64,000 nucleotides of DNA, taken from positions 6,972,129 to 7,036,128 of the forward strand of contig NC_079202.1 of NCBI RefSeq assembly GCF_026745355.1, written 5' to 3'. Made by a program: the position numbers and the translations under genes. Shown one piece after another: positions 48,080 through 60,035 of this stretch (position 1 is the first letter of the stretch; every line of letters begins with the position of its first letter). Below the pieces are notes generated by a model that was given only the letters and a program-made list of their open reading frames with translations, did no database searches and was not told where the DNA came from. The stretch is from Beta vulgaris subsp. vulgaris. Lineage: Eukaryota; Streptophyta; Magnoliopsida; Caryophyllales; Amaranthaceae.

Positions 48080-51000
48080 TCAAAAGTAGTATCGTTTGAG
48101 GTGTGTGGTATTCCAGCTACGTGGCATGGAGCTTCCGTCACGTCGGACCAATTAGTAGGCTCCATGGCCTATCACTTTACTAATTTGATATGGTCCTTCC
48201 CATTTCTGTCCTAGCTTACCAGCGTTAGCCTCTTGTGTGTTCTGGAATATTTTCCTTAGGACCCAGTCTCCTTCGATGAAGGATTTGGCTTGGACGTTTT
48301 TGTTAAAGCTCCTTGCTACTATTTGCTGCTGGCCCGCCATGCGTACCAATGCTGTGTCGCGCAACTCCTCAATGGTATCTAGGTCGTTTATCAGTTCATC
48401 GTGTAACTGTCGCTCCGTCGCTAGGCTACATCTTGCAGTTGGGACACTCACCTCTGAAGGCAGGACAACCTCACAACCATAGACTAACGAGAACAGTGTT
48501 TGTCCAGTCGCAGTGGGCGGTGTCGTGCGATTAGCCCATAAGATGGAAGGCAACGCCTCCGCCCATTTACCTTTCTTGGCTGCGAGTCGCTTCTTCAAAG
48601 AGTCAATGATCGTCTCGTTACTGGACTCAGTCTGTCCATTGACTTGCGGGTATCTTGATGTTGACGTTAGCAACGCTATGCCCCATTCATCGCAGAAACG
48701 TCTTGTCTCGTTGCTAATGAACTGCGACCCGTTGTCGCATACTATCTTGGAAGGGACGCCAAATCTGCAAATGATGTTAGTGTATATAAAAGAAATCACT
48801 TCCTTATCGCGTACCTGTTGAAAAGAACCTGCTTTAATCCACTTAGAAAAGTAGTCAGTTAGTGCCAACATAAAGACCTTCTGACCTGGAGCTGGAGGTA
48901 ATTTGCCAGCTATGTCCATGCCCCACTTCATGAAAGGCCAAGGTGTTAGAGTAGGATGCAAAAGTTCCCAGGGTTTGTGCATCATACCTGTATGTCGTTG
49001 ACAACTATCGCATTTAGCGACATACCTTATTGCGTCCTTCCTCAATGTTGGCCAATAATAGCCCATGCGCAATATTCTGTTGGATAAGCTGCGTCCTCCT
49101 GAGTGATTTCCACAAGTGCCTTCATGCATGTCCTTCAGGACTTGCCCCCACTGGTCCTTCTCCAAACAACGCAGGTTGGGGCCCGCGACAAATTTTTTGA
49201 ACAGTACTCCTTGAATGAGTACGTATCGTGACGCCTTGAATCGAATTCTGCGTGCTTCCACCTTATCTGTTGGGAGTACATCGTTAGCAAGAAAATCATA
49301 AAGTGGTTTTGTCCAACTGATACTTACTTCCTCGGCGTCAGGGTCGCTCTCAGATGCGAGATTATCGATGTTACTGACGACCTCATGGTTGTCTCGAAGC
49401 TGTTCAACCGTCGTTGTGACAACGTCCCCAATGCTCCTAGCGATAGCAGGGTTTGTCAAATGAACAATAGGGACGGACGTAAACGAAAAATCCCTTAAAG
49501 AAGATACGAGATTGGCCAATGCATCTGCTTGCGTATTCTGGTCTCTAGGTATCTGCAAAATGTCAAATGAATTAAACACTTTAATTTTACTCTGAGCTAT
49601 TTCTAAATACATGGCCATTTTAGAGTCCTTTGCCGCAAATTCGCCTTTGATCTGGCTAACTATCAGCAATGAATCGCTGAAGACTTTCAATGCTTTCGCT
49701 CCCATGTCCTCTGCTAACGTCATTCCTACTATGAGCACCTCGTACTCGGCTTCGTTATTCGTCGCTCTAAATTCACAGCAAATGGCTCGTACTATCTTTC
49801 CCCCTTGTGGCGACTTTAGCACAATGCCTAGACCTACACCACGAAAATTAGAAGATCCATAAACAAACAGTGTCTAAGAGTCGTCGTTTACTTGATTAAT
49901 CCTTGCGACTTCGTCGTCCGCAAGCTTTTCTAGCTCTGGGCTATAGTCTGCCACAAAATCTGCCAAAACTTGTGACTTGACAATGGTTTTTGGATGAAAC
50001 TGGATATCGTACGCGCTGAGTGCTATTGCCCACTTGCTCATGCGTCCTGTCAATTCGGGGTGTCGCAAGACAGACTTGATAGGATAATTAGTCATTACGA
50101 CAACAGTATGTGTTTCAAAATAGTGCCTAAGCTTTTTAACAGCTACGACTATGGCTAAAATGAGCTTCTCTAATGAAGAATACCTAGTCTCCGCGTCTAG
50201 CAGAGACTTACAAACATAGTAGATTGGTAGCTACTGGCTTTCCGCTTCCCGCGTCAGGATAGCGCTGACGGACACATTGCTTACCGCGAGATAGAGCTGC
50301 AACATTTCTCCGACATTTGGCTTTGACAATAATGGTGGTGACGCTAAGTAGCTTTTAAGTTTCTGCAGCGCGTCCTCGTGTTGTTGCGACCACTCGAAGC
50401 CCTTATTCTTTCTTAGGACGCCATAAAATAGGTGACATTTTTCAGACGACCGGGATATGAAACGATTTAACGCAGCTAGCGACCGGTCAGCTTTTGCACC
50501 TCCTTGACTTGACACTTCGCGGGGATTGAATATTGATGATGACCTTTATTTGATCCGGGCTGGCTTCAATTCCTCGTTGCGTAACGACGTACCCTAAAAA
50601 TTTTCCCGCGGACACTCCAAATGTGCACTTAGTAGGATTTAATTTCATGCCATACCTTCGTTAGACGTCAAAAGCCTCCGACAGATGCTGAATGTGATCA
50701 TCTGCTCGCTTGGATTTGACGAGCATATCGTCTATGTACACTTCCATAGTGTCACCCAGTTGATCTTTAAACATTTGGTTAACCAGTCGCTGATATGTGG
50801 CACCTGCATTTTTCAAACCAAAAGGCATAACCTTATAACAATATATACCTTTATCAGTAACAAACGCGGTCTTTTCCTGTCGTCCGGATGCATCAATATT
50901 TGGTTGTACCCGTAATATGCGTCCATGAACGTTAAAAGCTTGTGACCTGCCGTCGCGTCGACCATTGCATCTATATGAGGGAGAGGGAATGGATCCTTGG

Positions 51001-53490
51001 GACATGCTTTGTTCAAATCTATGAAGTCGATGCAGACTCTCCACTTCCCGTTCTTTTTGCTGACCACCACGACATTGGCTAACCAATCTGGGTATTTTAC
51101 CTCGCGGATCTTTCCGGTATCGATCAGCTTCTGAACCTCGTCATTGATGACTTGATTCCTTTCAGGCGCGAACTTACGTCTTTTCTGTTTCACAAGCTTG
51201 TGAGCGGGGTCGACGTTGAGCTTATGCGTATGACGTAGGATGATTCCTGTCATATCTTCATGGGACCAAGCAAAACAATCTTGGTTAGCTTTCAAAAAAC
51301 AACTAACTGACCTCGTATTTCTTGCGACAATGTCGCTCCGATTCGAACGACGCGATCGGGGATGGATGGATCGAGCATCACTTCATCCACGTCCTGCTCG
51401 CTGGGCGCGTCGGGCGCTGACCCATCCTTTAATTGCTAGATAGCGCTTTGGGGGTTTGAGCGACGAACTATAGCATTCTCTCGCAGACTTCTGTTCGCCC
51501 TTTATTTCTTGGACGCCCCACTTGGTAGGAAACTTCAGCGATTGATGATAAGTTGAGGGGACGACCTTCATATTGTATATCCATGGAGTGCCGAGAATGA
51601 TATTATACGCTGACGGGCAGTCCGCAACGTTGAATCTGGTCGGCAGGTTGACGCCTTTGTCTAGCGTTGGCAGTGTGATCTCTCCGACAGTATGTTGAGC
51701 CTCTCCACTGAACCTACCAAAACAGTAGATTTTTTAGTAATATCTTTATCGCACAAACCCATACCTTCGAGGCGCTTTTAATATGATGTTGGCTGAGCTG
51801 CCCCCATCGACTAACACTCGCTTCAACAAGCAGTTGCTGACAGTCAGGGATATGACTAATCCATCGTGGTGCTCCACGTCGCAGACGTCATCGTCGTCAA
51901 AGGTTATTGCCATTGCTTCGAGCTTGCGTTCCTCAGCTGACCTGCAAGATTTATAAATGGCGGACGAGGGGGTACCCTCTCTTGCTAGCCTTTTGGCTGC
52001 GGAATACGTTAGTCCACATACATCAGATCCACCAGAAATAACGTTGATTACCTTTACGTGCGTGGGCGACGCAGGAGGGTCGGACTGCGCGGTATTCCTA
52101 CCGAAGGACGCTTTACCTTTATCGCTCAAGAGGTCTTTAAGATGCCCCTTATTAAGCATGAAGCGCTCTCGCGCACGCAATGCACTCCTCCGTCTTATGG
52201 CCATGGTCATGATGGAACTGGCACCATTTTGTTTGATCTTTTTGCGCTTTCGGTCGGTCGCTCTTTTTTGGCCAACGAACTGGTGCTCCGATTTTGGATA
52301 AAGCATTCATCACGCCTCCAACATCGACGGAAAATCCGTAGGAGTCTAGAGCATGGAAGGTTGGCGACTCCGTCCTCGCGCTGTTACCTGCATTTTCGAC
52401 AACGTCAGTAACATTGTTTACCTGGTTTGAACGGCTGTAAGGATGGCTTCGCAAGTTATTCTTCTTAGGGAAGAGAGCCTTCCGGTCAGCAGGGGTCTCC
52501 GGTGCGCGTCGGGTGGATATGGTGTTGAGGATGGCATCGTCTTCCTCCAACCTCATCTGTGCTAACGCTCGCGACTTGACTTCCTCAAACGTTTGGCATA
52601 GGTACTTCCTCAAACGGTTGTATAGCTTTGATCGCAAGATTAATCCTTTCCTGAAACATTCAATAGCAGTCTTAGTATCAAGATCTTTAATGCTAATCAT
52701 CTCTTTGTTAAAGCGATTATAATAATCGCGAACAGATTCTTTAGGTCCTTGAACGACGCCATATAGAACGCTCGTCTGCTTTTCCAAGCTGCGACTGCCT
52801 TCGAACTTCTCATAGAACTTATTGACTAGGGTGGAAAAATTGCCAATGCTTCCTGGCCTGAGAGATCCGAGCCACTTGAGAGCGGGGCCAGTGAGCGTAG
52901 CTCCAAAAGACTTGCACATGCAGGCCTCTACCAAATGTCAGGGAATTGACGCTTGCCACATCCGCTGCTTGTATTGCGCGACGTGCTCGCTTGGATCGGT
53001 TGAACCATCATAACTAGCAGCTAGGGTGGGCAGGTTGAGCTTCTTGGGAACCATGGCCCTTGAGATCCTATCGACGAAAAGCGATTTTGCATATCCGCCG
53101 GGATGCTCCACGATCCCTATCGTTGGGGCTCCAGGGAGCTGGGACATGAGCTTCATCAAGCGCTTATTTTGCTTTTCGATCTGGGCCATGCGCTTGGTCG
53201 TTCTCTTCATTGTTCAAGGGCTCTTCATCCTCGGGCTCTTCGTCGTATTTGGGTTCCTCATCATCTGACTCAGAAAGATTTCCCATCAAGGGGATGTCGT
53301 TCAGATTAGCACGACGTCGGACCTTCGAAGCCTTGGACGATGCTAACTCTTCTTGCAATTTCTGGATCCTCTCCTGCGATGTCGTAAAGTCGGTAACTAG
53401 CCACTCATTAGCTTGCTTAATTTCGAGCATTTTTGCTCTCATTTGTTCGTATTGTCTCTGCATTTCTTCGAGGTTAGGTGTTTCTCCCAT
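48080..53490 (-). pseudogene. gag-pol polyprotein of element B
   Basis: Domains on the minus strand: coiled-coil N-terminus with acidic stretch (53490-53164), gag core (53210-52152; EACMCKSFGATLTGPALKWL, WCQFHHDHGHKTEEC knuckle), protease (52306-51746; VLVDGGSSANI), RT (51295-50661; MEVYIDDMLVKS), RNase H (50095-49550), integrase with HHCC (about 49110-48970), DDE core (LTDYFSKWIKAG; VCDNGSQF) and chromo-like end. Lesions: TGA at about 52937, several frame changes (52.2, 51.3-50.8, 50.6 kb) and TAA at 48150, after which the frame continues 23 codons (...WNTTHLKRYYF) to 48080. Confidence 0.9.
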
Positions 53491-53545
53491 TTGATGGATT
53501 TTGAACAGTAGATGGTCTGGTTATGCCCCACGATGGGCGCCAAAT

Positions 53546-54185
53546 TGTTTATGCTAAAATTTATCACTTACGATGAAATTAAAGTTGTGGGACGTGTCAA
53601 CCAGATGATGTTAAAGACAATGCGACAAAAGAATGCAAAGGGGAACAAAGGGGATGAACACACAAAAGTGGTGACGCGGAAAACCCCAATGAAGGTGGGT
53701 AAAAAACCGCGGGTGGTTGGAGATCCACCAAACTAATATAGTTCACTATCTTTCTTTGTGACTAACCGTCGTTACAAGAGTGCTAAGTTCTCTCTAGTGT
53801 TCTTCCAATAATATTGCGTAAAAAACAATGTCAATGACCTCTCTCTCCCTTTTATATGCCTTCTTTTTTCCTTGGCTTTTTCCCAACGAATACAAAAATG
53901 AATTCACTAATTATTACATTAATCCTCGCGCTTCAATCATGGGAGATCTTTCGTGCTTACGCTCCAACTTCTTGATTTGTCCCCTCTAACGGCTGAATTT
54001 ATGGCTCATAACACTCCTTCCTTATTTGGCTAGACCGTTACCACTTAATGCTCTACTCTCAATCTTGCGTCCTTCGCTGTGTCTTCGGGTTGCATTTACT
54101 TCGTCATCATGCCAGGTGGCATCACGTCATCAAGTCGTCGCGTCGTCGCGTCTGTGTCACCCTGTCAAAAAATTCAGCCATAACA
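53546..54185 (-). repeat. 5' LTR of element B
   Basis: 640 bp, near-identical to 44250-44886. It is next to the primer-binding site (TGGCGCCCATCGTGGGG on minus, 53542 downward), so it is the 5' LTR. Confidence 0.95.
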
Positions 54186-54359
54186 GGTACCATCCTCCGC
54201 ACCCGCCCCGCCCAAGTGCCATCCCTACCTAGCACCACCACACAATAAAGAAAAAATAAAATATCAAAATCTGGTGACATAGCACCCCAAAACAAACTAT
54301 AAGCTAACAACGTTTTTTTAGGTGTCACATCACCTTGCAGGAATCAGAAAAACTCAGGC

Positions 54360-55200
54360 ATGATCAATAGCGACGTCGTTGACACCAGTCAGCAGTGGCG
54401 GGGACATCATTTGCACTAGCGCCATCTGGAAGCAAATCGTCTGGGGTCCCAAAGAACTCCAGAAACTGCCTAACGTCTGCCTCTGGGGTCCAAGACTTTG
54501 TTTGCCCTTCCATGTACTACTTCATCAACCTAGCCTTTGTCTTCCAGGTGTAACGGCTAGCAGCATCCACCAACTCTTCATGAAGCACAGACACCGCCGA
54601 GTCCATCTCCCCCCTCAACACCATCAACTCATTTGCTTGTGCGACGAACATCGCCTTCTCTTTGGTCACGTCTGTCGTAACCTCCTTGAATTTTGCCTTT
54701 ACTGCGGTCTGCGCAACTATAAATCTCTCTAGTTTGTCACGGAGAGGCTTGACTTATTTCTCCAGAGTTATTGCAATGTTGCAGAGAGCAAGGAGTTTTG
54801 CATGGCCTGAAAAAATAAACGTCGTTGGTACATGTAATAATTTAATAAGTACATTTATATATACCACCACTCACATGGATTTGCAGGGCCAATACTTCAC
54901 TTGCCACGGTGCTCAGGGGTAAGCTCGCTAGACGTTGTGGCGCCGAAAATGCTAATTTCTCTACGACAGGGAAGATGGTCGGTGCCGTGATCTCACAGAA
55001 GTTTCGGGGAAGGGTGATCGTGAATGTCTCACCCTCTGCCAGTGGCATCTTAGCCGATTTTAGGACGTCTGCAGGCGTAGCTGGTTTGGGAGCCTTAGAA
55101 GGAACTATAGCAGACGGCGTCATTGTAGCCTCTCCTTGGGTCTTCTTTCTCTTCTTTTTTCCTGTTCCAGCATTTATGCTTCAGAAAGAACGACATTGGG
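54360..55200 (-). pseudogene. Antisense ORF remnant of element A
   Basis: Exon 55123-54842 contains GETFTITLPRNFCEITAPTI, matching SYTVTVPNDFMSLERSIWPE in element B's antisense ORF. After a GT/AG-like intron the coiled-coil exon reads KARLMK, a stop, then YMEGQTKSWTPEADVRQFLE (54540-54420). This parallels AKLMYQFLMKKTASWTPQKD in B. The N-terminal domain is not visible. It lies on the opposite strand to element A's pol. Confidence 0.7.
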
Positions 55201-55601
55201 AGTCTTGGATTTGGTGGAAATAGGATTTTTTTGTCACATATAAGATGGCGTCAGATCTAACAGAGGTAACAAAGCTCATGGTTGCAGCAAATGGTAGTGA
55301 CTTAGACAAACCTGAAGCCATGGACCGAGAATTGGCGATCTATTGTTGGTTGGTTCGTCTGTAGTGTTTGTTGGAGCAACGGTACTGTCAGTCTACTGGT
55401 CGGTGTCCTGTGGAATTTTAAAACTTGTGATATATCCTTGCAGTTTCAAAAATGCACCAAGTTTTCGTTAATTACTAACGGTGTCAAGTTTCGGTTAGGT
55501 TTATAAAGCTAATTCTTTTCTCTCCTCTCTTACCCTTTGTTTTTCTTGCCCCAGCCCTCTCTCTCTTGTCCTGGGCCACCCTCCCTACTCCACCCCTACA
55601 C

Positions 55602-55905
55602 CACCCCTACACCACCCACCACTTTATCCTTCTCTCTCTCCTCCGCTCTCACCTCCCCACACTATCCCTGCACCACCCACCACCTTATCTTTCTCTCTCT
55701 CCCCCGCTCTTACCTCCCCACACCATCCCTGCACCACCCACCACCTTCTCCTTCCTCTTCTTTCTTCTTCGTACTAACCCCTGCACCACCCACCACTTTC
55801 TCCTTTTTCCTTTCTCTCCTCTGCACTCACCTCTTCGTATCACCCCTGCACCACCCAACACCTTCTCCTTCTTCATCTTTCTCCTCCGCACTCACCATCT
55901 TTGGT
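55602..55905. repeat. Pyrimidine-rich minisatellite, about 60-bp unit
   Basis: About five degenerate copies of a unit starting CTGCACCACCCACCACCTT and continuing with CTCTCTCTCC and CGCACTCACC. Overlapping Pro/Ser-rich open frames are products of the repeat. Confidence 0.8.
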
Positions 55906-55979
55906 GACCGCATCGATGACCACCCTCCTCAAATCAAGGTCACTGTTGTTAATGACTCGAAACTCCTTGTATTCAGTGT

Positions 55980-56495
55980 TTAAGGGGTTCGAGTTTTAGG
56001 GGGGTGGGAGGGTGATTTTGGGCGGGGGCGGTAAGAGCTTGGGGAAGGGGAGCGGCAAGGTTGATTTTAAAAAAAGGTTTCCAACACTAAGGACAAGTTA
56101 ATGTCGTCGTTGTGTAAGGGCAATTACTGTTTTTCAGTATACTAAGAGTACACTTTGCATCTTGAAAACATAAGAGTTCCACATACATTTTTTAAAAGTT
56201 AAAGATACATCGTGAGAAAATTATAGCTTAAGTATTATATAAGGATAACTACCATTACCTATTTTTCAAATGCAACAATTACCCTTATATGGTAGTTATT
56301 AGTTTTTGTTGTAGTTGAATACTAAGTTCTTATCTTTCATCGCATTACCCCTAATAAACCATAGGTCCTCTTCATGATAAGCTTACAAATATACTAGTTT
56401 CATCTTATTCTTCAACCTTATTTTTATTGTCATTAACCTTTGTGGCTCCAAATTCAGTTGGGAATAATTCCATCCTTAATTCCTTCCAATACTTA
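55980..56495. other. Intergenic, no gene seen
   Basis: A G-rich stretch (55985-56050) is followed by AT-rich sequence. No coding support. Confidence 0.35.
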
Positions 56496-56936
56496 GGCCT
56501 TATTTGGTAAAGAGATGTTTGGAGCATAATTAGAAGTTTGAACTCATATTAGAAGAATTGACTAGTCAATCTTCTAAATTGAGTGTTTGCTAATAGAGAT
56601 AGGTCTAAATTAACTGATTGGGCCAAAAAAGCTATTTTTGAAAAAAGTTGGAGGGAGGAGTTTTTTTTACATTAGAGGTTTAGGAACGAGTGAGTGAACT
56701 ACAACTATGTCCTAAAGTTGTTGAAAATTGCATTAATAAACAATATAAGGTACAAAATAGATTATGCTCATGTCCTTATTGGTCATTTTACACAATTATA
56801 TAACAATCAGCTATCAACTATTTACCAAACACCTTCATACAACCAAAATGCAATCAGCTAGTCAAATTAGCTAATAGATACAGCTATCAGCTAATACTAT
56901 CAGCTAACAACTATTCTTCAATTGCCAAACATAGCC
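56496..56936. mobile_element. Tourist/Harbinger-like MITE, 441 bp
   Basis: Inverted ends GGCCTTATTTGGTAAAGAG / GGCTATGTTTGGCAATTGAAG (read inward) are flanked by TTA at 56493-56495 and 56937-56939. No coding sequence; the interior has AGCTATCAGCTAATA repeats near the right end. Confidence 0.75.
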
Positions 56937-56939
56937 TTA

Positions 56940-58380
56940 AATATTGCGTTGGGCATACTCTTGACCGAAGCTCTCCCTCACCCCATAATTGGGTTCATAT
57001 ATATGACACAATTGTTAAGATGTGTGATGAGTACAATAGTTAGGATTTAGAGGACAATATATTAGATAAATATTAACCTTAGTTTAGCTGACATGGTCCG
57101 GTTTAGAGATATGAAGGTCGACGACAATGTGAATCAAAATAAAGTGGAAGATGAAGTTAGGGATGACGAGGATCAGGCGGCTATAAATGGTATTTATAAG
57201 AGACAGAGGAATAGTTAAAATGGTTAGGATTGTTTGAAAAGATATTTGTAGGATATATATGGGGAGGACCCATGATTTATTAGGTTAATGATATACATTA
57301 TAAGAACCTGTATTCAATTACAAGAAAAAATGGTAACTTTAATCCAGGAGTATTTGGCGCATTTGAAAATTAATTAGGTAAGGATATATGGTGCATAAAG
57401 TTTCTAATACAAATAGTCAGTTAACATTGTCAATGAGTAAGAGAGTTTATTGCATTTCGTTTTAGCATAGGGATACATTATGTGTTCTTCAAAAGTACAG
57501 GGACACATTGTGGAAATTCCAATTTTTTTTTCAAGTGGAAGTGATATTTTGTTTATTTTTCTTTGAAGGACTATTTACACATGATATCATAACTATGTTT
57601 TGTTATGTAAAACATAGTCATGTAAAATTTTGTTAGATTTATCTACATTTATATTTTCAAAATATCATCTCTATATATATATTTGCTTATAAATGATTAG
57701 ATTCTGATAAGGTTTAAGGTGTTAAAATGACAAGTGTACCTGGTTAGCTAAATAGAAATAACGAAATAATTATAGCTTTTGCATAACTTTTATATATGCT
57801 TTTATTCCTTTTTCATGTGGTCAAACAAAGAAAAAGTATTGATGTAAAATTACTTTTTCCAACTTGTATAAAAACTCTAGTTTGGCAATTTAGTTTAATG
57901 GGAAAGACGTGAACAGATGTAAATAGAACTTTAAGGTCGAGGGAGAAAGAGAGAGAACAAGAATAAGAGGACAGGGATAGCGACAATGATAATGAAAGAG
58001 ATGAAAAGAGAGAATTGCAGAATATTTTTAGCTCATCCTGTGTTCAAACCGAAAAATGCTATCGATTATTATTCAATTAACAAAACACAAAGTCGTATAT
58101 GTACCGCAAATTATACTTTCATTCTCTCACTAATATAGATTGTTATATTTCTTTCGGAAACTTACATATCATGTAATTAATTTTTATGTTATTTGATGAA
58201 CTTATGTAGGCGAGAAAAACATGGTAATCTGGAGAGGATGTAGCTACGGATGCAGACGATGTTTAAGCTAGGGTTGTAGATGGAGTGGCAGATGCAGAGC
58301 CAGCTAGGGGCGTCGAAGGCAAATGAAGGGAAGAGAATTTTCAAACCCCCCCCCCCTAAAACTTCTTTGTTAGAAACTTT
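56940..58380. other. AT-rich intergenic region
   Basis: No coding feature could be supported. A C-homopolymer of about 12 bases lies near 58350. Confidence 0.35.
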
Positions 58381-59021
58381 GCAATCATGTGCTCGTTAAT
58401 TTTCTAATATGTAATGATAACCTATATGGGTTTTATATTTATATTTTCTTCTTTATTTTTCTTGTATAATGATGCGTCAGATCTATAACAAATCATGTTA
58501 TCGTTACTATATACATACAATTTAGGTTACATTGTAAAGTTGACTGGAGATTTAGACAATAATCTGTTTACTTTCCCTCTCTTTTTTATGTCTAAGCTTC
58601 ATCAGGTTCTTGAACCTTCTCATGGTATCAAAGCTTCGACCTTTAATTTACCGATTTTCTCTTGAAATTTGAAGATCCAAAAAAGTTCTTCAAATTTCTT
58701 CAAATTCTCACTTAATTTGTTTAAATCTTCTCAAATCTCTCATAGATGCCTGAAATTTCTAATAATTCTGCTGAATTTTTTTGAAATCAAAACAATATTG
58801 TTTTGAACTATAATGATCAGTATTTTCTATCTTTTGGTGATTTTTCTTCGGATTCCTCTCTTACTACTAATGTCTTTTGGTATTGTTTCATTATTGTTGC
58901 ATTAACATCTTTAGCCGTTGGAGATTGTCCATTATCTCATCCACAACTTGTACATCACAATATGGAGAATCTCATTTTCATAACATGGAGAGTTTCAATT
59001 TTAATCTCAACTTTTGATTAA
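58381..59021 (+). mobile_element. Ty1/Copia 5' fragment (LTR end, primer site, gag start)
   Basis: TGGTATCAAAGC at about 58623-58634 is one base from the TGGTATCAGAGC primer site for initiator tRNA-Met that typifies plant Copia elements. ATG 58745 opens MPEISNNSAEF, then a stop. NYNDQYFLSFGDFS follows, resembling the start of Copia gag (NDPYFL...). The rest of gag-pol is absent; the LTR left border is unresolved. Confidence 0.6.
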
Positions 59022-60035
59022 TACTCAGTGGTCTTAACTTTAGGGTATGTTTTTACAAAAGTGGTCCAAACAGGTTAATAACCTACTATAGTAGGTCAAA
59101 AGTTGGAAACCATAACCTTAGTTACCCCTTGCTTCCCTTGCCCTATCACCACCTCTCCCGCCCCCAAACCCCCTCCTCTGCGCTGCTAAAAATTAGTAAA
59201 AAATTGGTACTGATATCGGCGGAACATCTATAGTTGGGATTGTTCTTGTCATTTTTTTTTATAAGTATCCTAAATTAATCTAAGGATAAGAGTATAAGAC
59301 TTTGTTCTTTTTAGTTTCAAAGTTGTTTCTTTTACACTATTCATATGTTTACTCTGACCTTGATTTTACTAGTATATTAAAAAAACTGCAAGTTATTATA
59401 ATTTATTTTGATAGAGTATACTTCCATTTCTAAATAAGTGCAACAGTTTGACTTTCACATTTACCAACACACAACTTTGAGTATTAATTTCTCTAATTAT
59501 GTATATCTAATAGTTATAAAAAGTTGATTGTGAAAGTATTCATTGAAACAAATATAAGAGCACTGTTAAAAATGAACCCAAAAAAAGGTTCATCCTTCTC
59601 TGTCCTCTTTTCTCTCTCCTCCACATCATTCTCACAAACCATTTTCAATTTCTCTCTTAACTATGAACCCAAAAATAATGGTTCATCACTCTCTCTCATC
59701 CCTTTTCCCTACCGCACCATATTTTCTCTCTCTTCAAATAATTCTATGGAGTTGTATTAATTAATGTAAAACCATTTTACGCTAATTTATTATAATTAAC
59801 TCTTATAATTATTAATTAGTAAATATTAATTTTAATTATATCTAATTAATTTTAATTTTTAAAAATTAATTAATATTAATTGACAAATAGTAAAAAAGAT
59901 TCATCTATTCAAAACTTATTACATAAATCAAATGAAAAGAAATCATGAAAATTAAATGCAACACTAATAAAATTCCATTATCTTAGTTCCCATTCCTACC
60001 GAACTTTGCCCATATATGTTCGATCAAATCGTTTT
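59022..60035. other. AT-rich region left of the Harbinger element
   Basis: No gene could be supported. GAACCCAAAAA(A)...GGTTCATC is partly repeated at about 59573-59595 and 59664-59686. Confidence 0.35.

Larger units (their letters stand above)
44250..54185 (-). mobile_element. LTR retrotransposon element B (Tat type, Retand/Ogre-like), complete ends
   Basis: LTRs at 44250-44886 and 53546-54185 (TG...CA) are flanked by a GGTAC duplication at 44245-44249 and 54186-54190. Internal order on the minus strand: primer site (53525-53542), gag-protease-RT-RNase H-integrase (53490-48080), a spacer with three hairpins, an antisense ORF on the plus strand (45384-47351), a polypurine tract (TTGGGGGC, about 44887-44905), 3' LTR. 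The LTRs differ at about 18 visible positions over 640 bp, so it is fairly young. Several stops and frameshifts mean it now depends on other copies. Confidence 0.93.
43702..54227. mobile_element. Short hAT-like element, split by LTR element B
   Basis: Terminal repeats TAGTGATGGCAATGGGGCGGG and TAGGGATGGCACTTGGGCGGG (read inward) are flanked by an exact 8-bp duplication CCTAGCAC at 43694-43701 and 54228-54235. With element B and one TSD copy removed it is about 585 bp and very G/C-skewed (GCGGGGATGGG words). It sits in the 3' part of element A, between integrase and the antisense ORF. Non-autonomous. Confidence 0.88.
36553..55250 (+). mobile_element. LTR retrotransposon element A (Tat type), decayed and twice interrupted
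   Basis: 5' LTR, primer site, gag-protease (36919-38913), reverse transcriptase/RNase H/partial integrase (40951-43540) and an antisense ORF (54360-55200, minus) occur in the same order as in element B. A CACTA element (38914-40947) splits the protease-RT linker, and a hAT element carrying element B (43702-54227) splits the 3' part. The 3' LTR is not recognised, so the right limit is approximate. Confidence 0.8.

Noticed and set aside
55537..55983. Pro/Ser-rich 148-codon frame
   Set aside because: It lies on the pyrimidine-rich minisatellite; all frames there stay open through low complexity.
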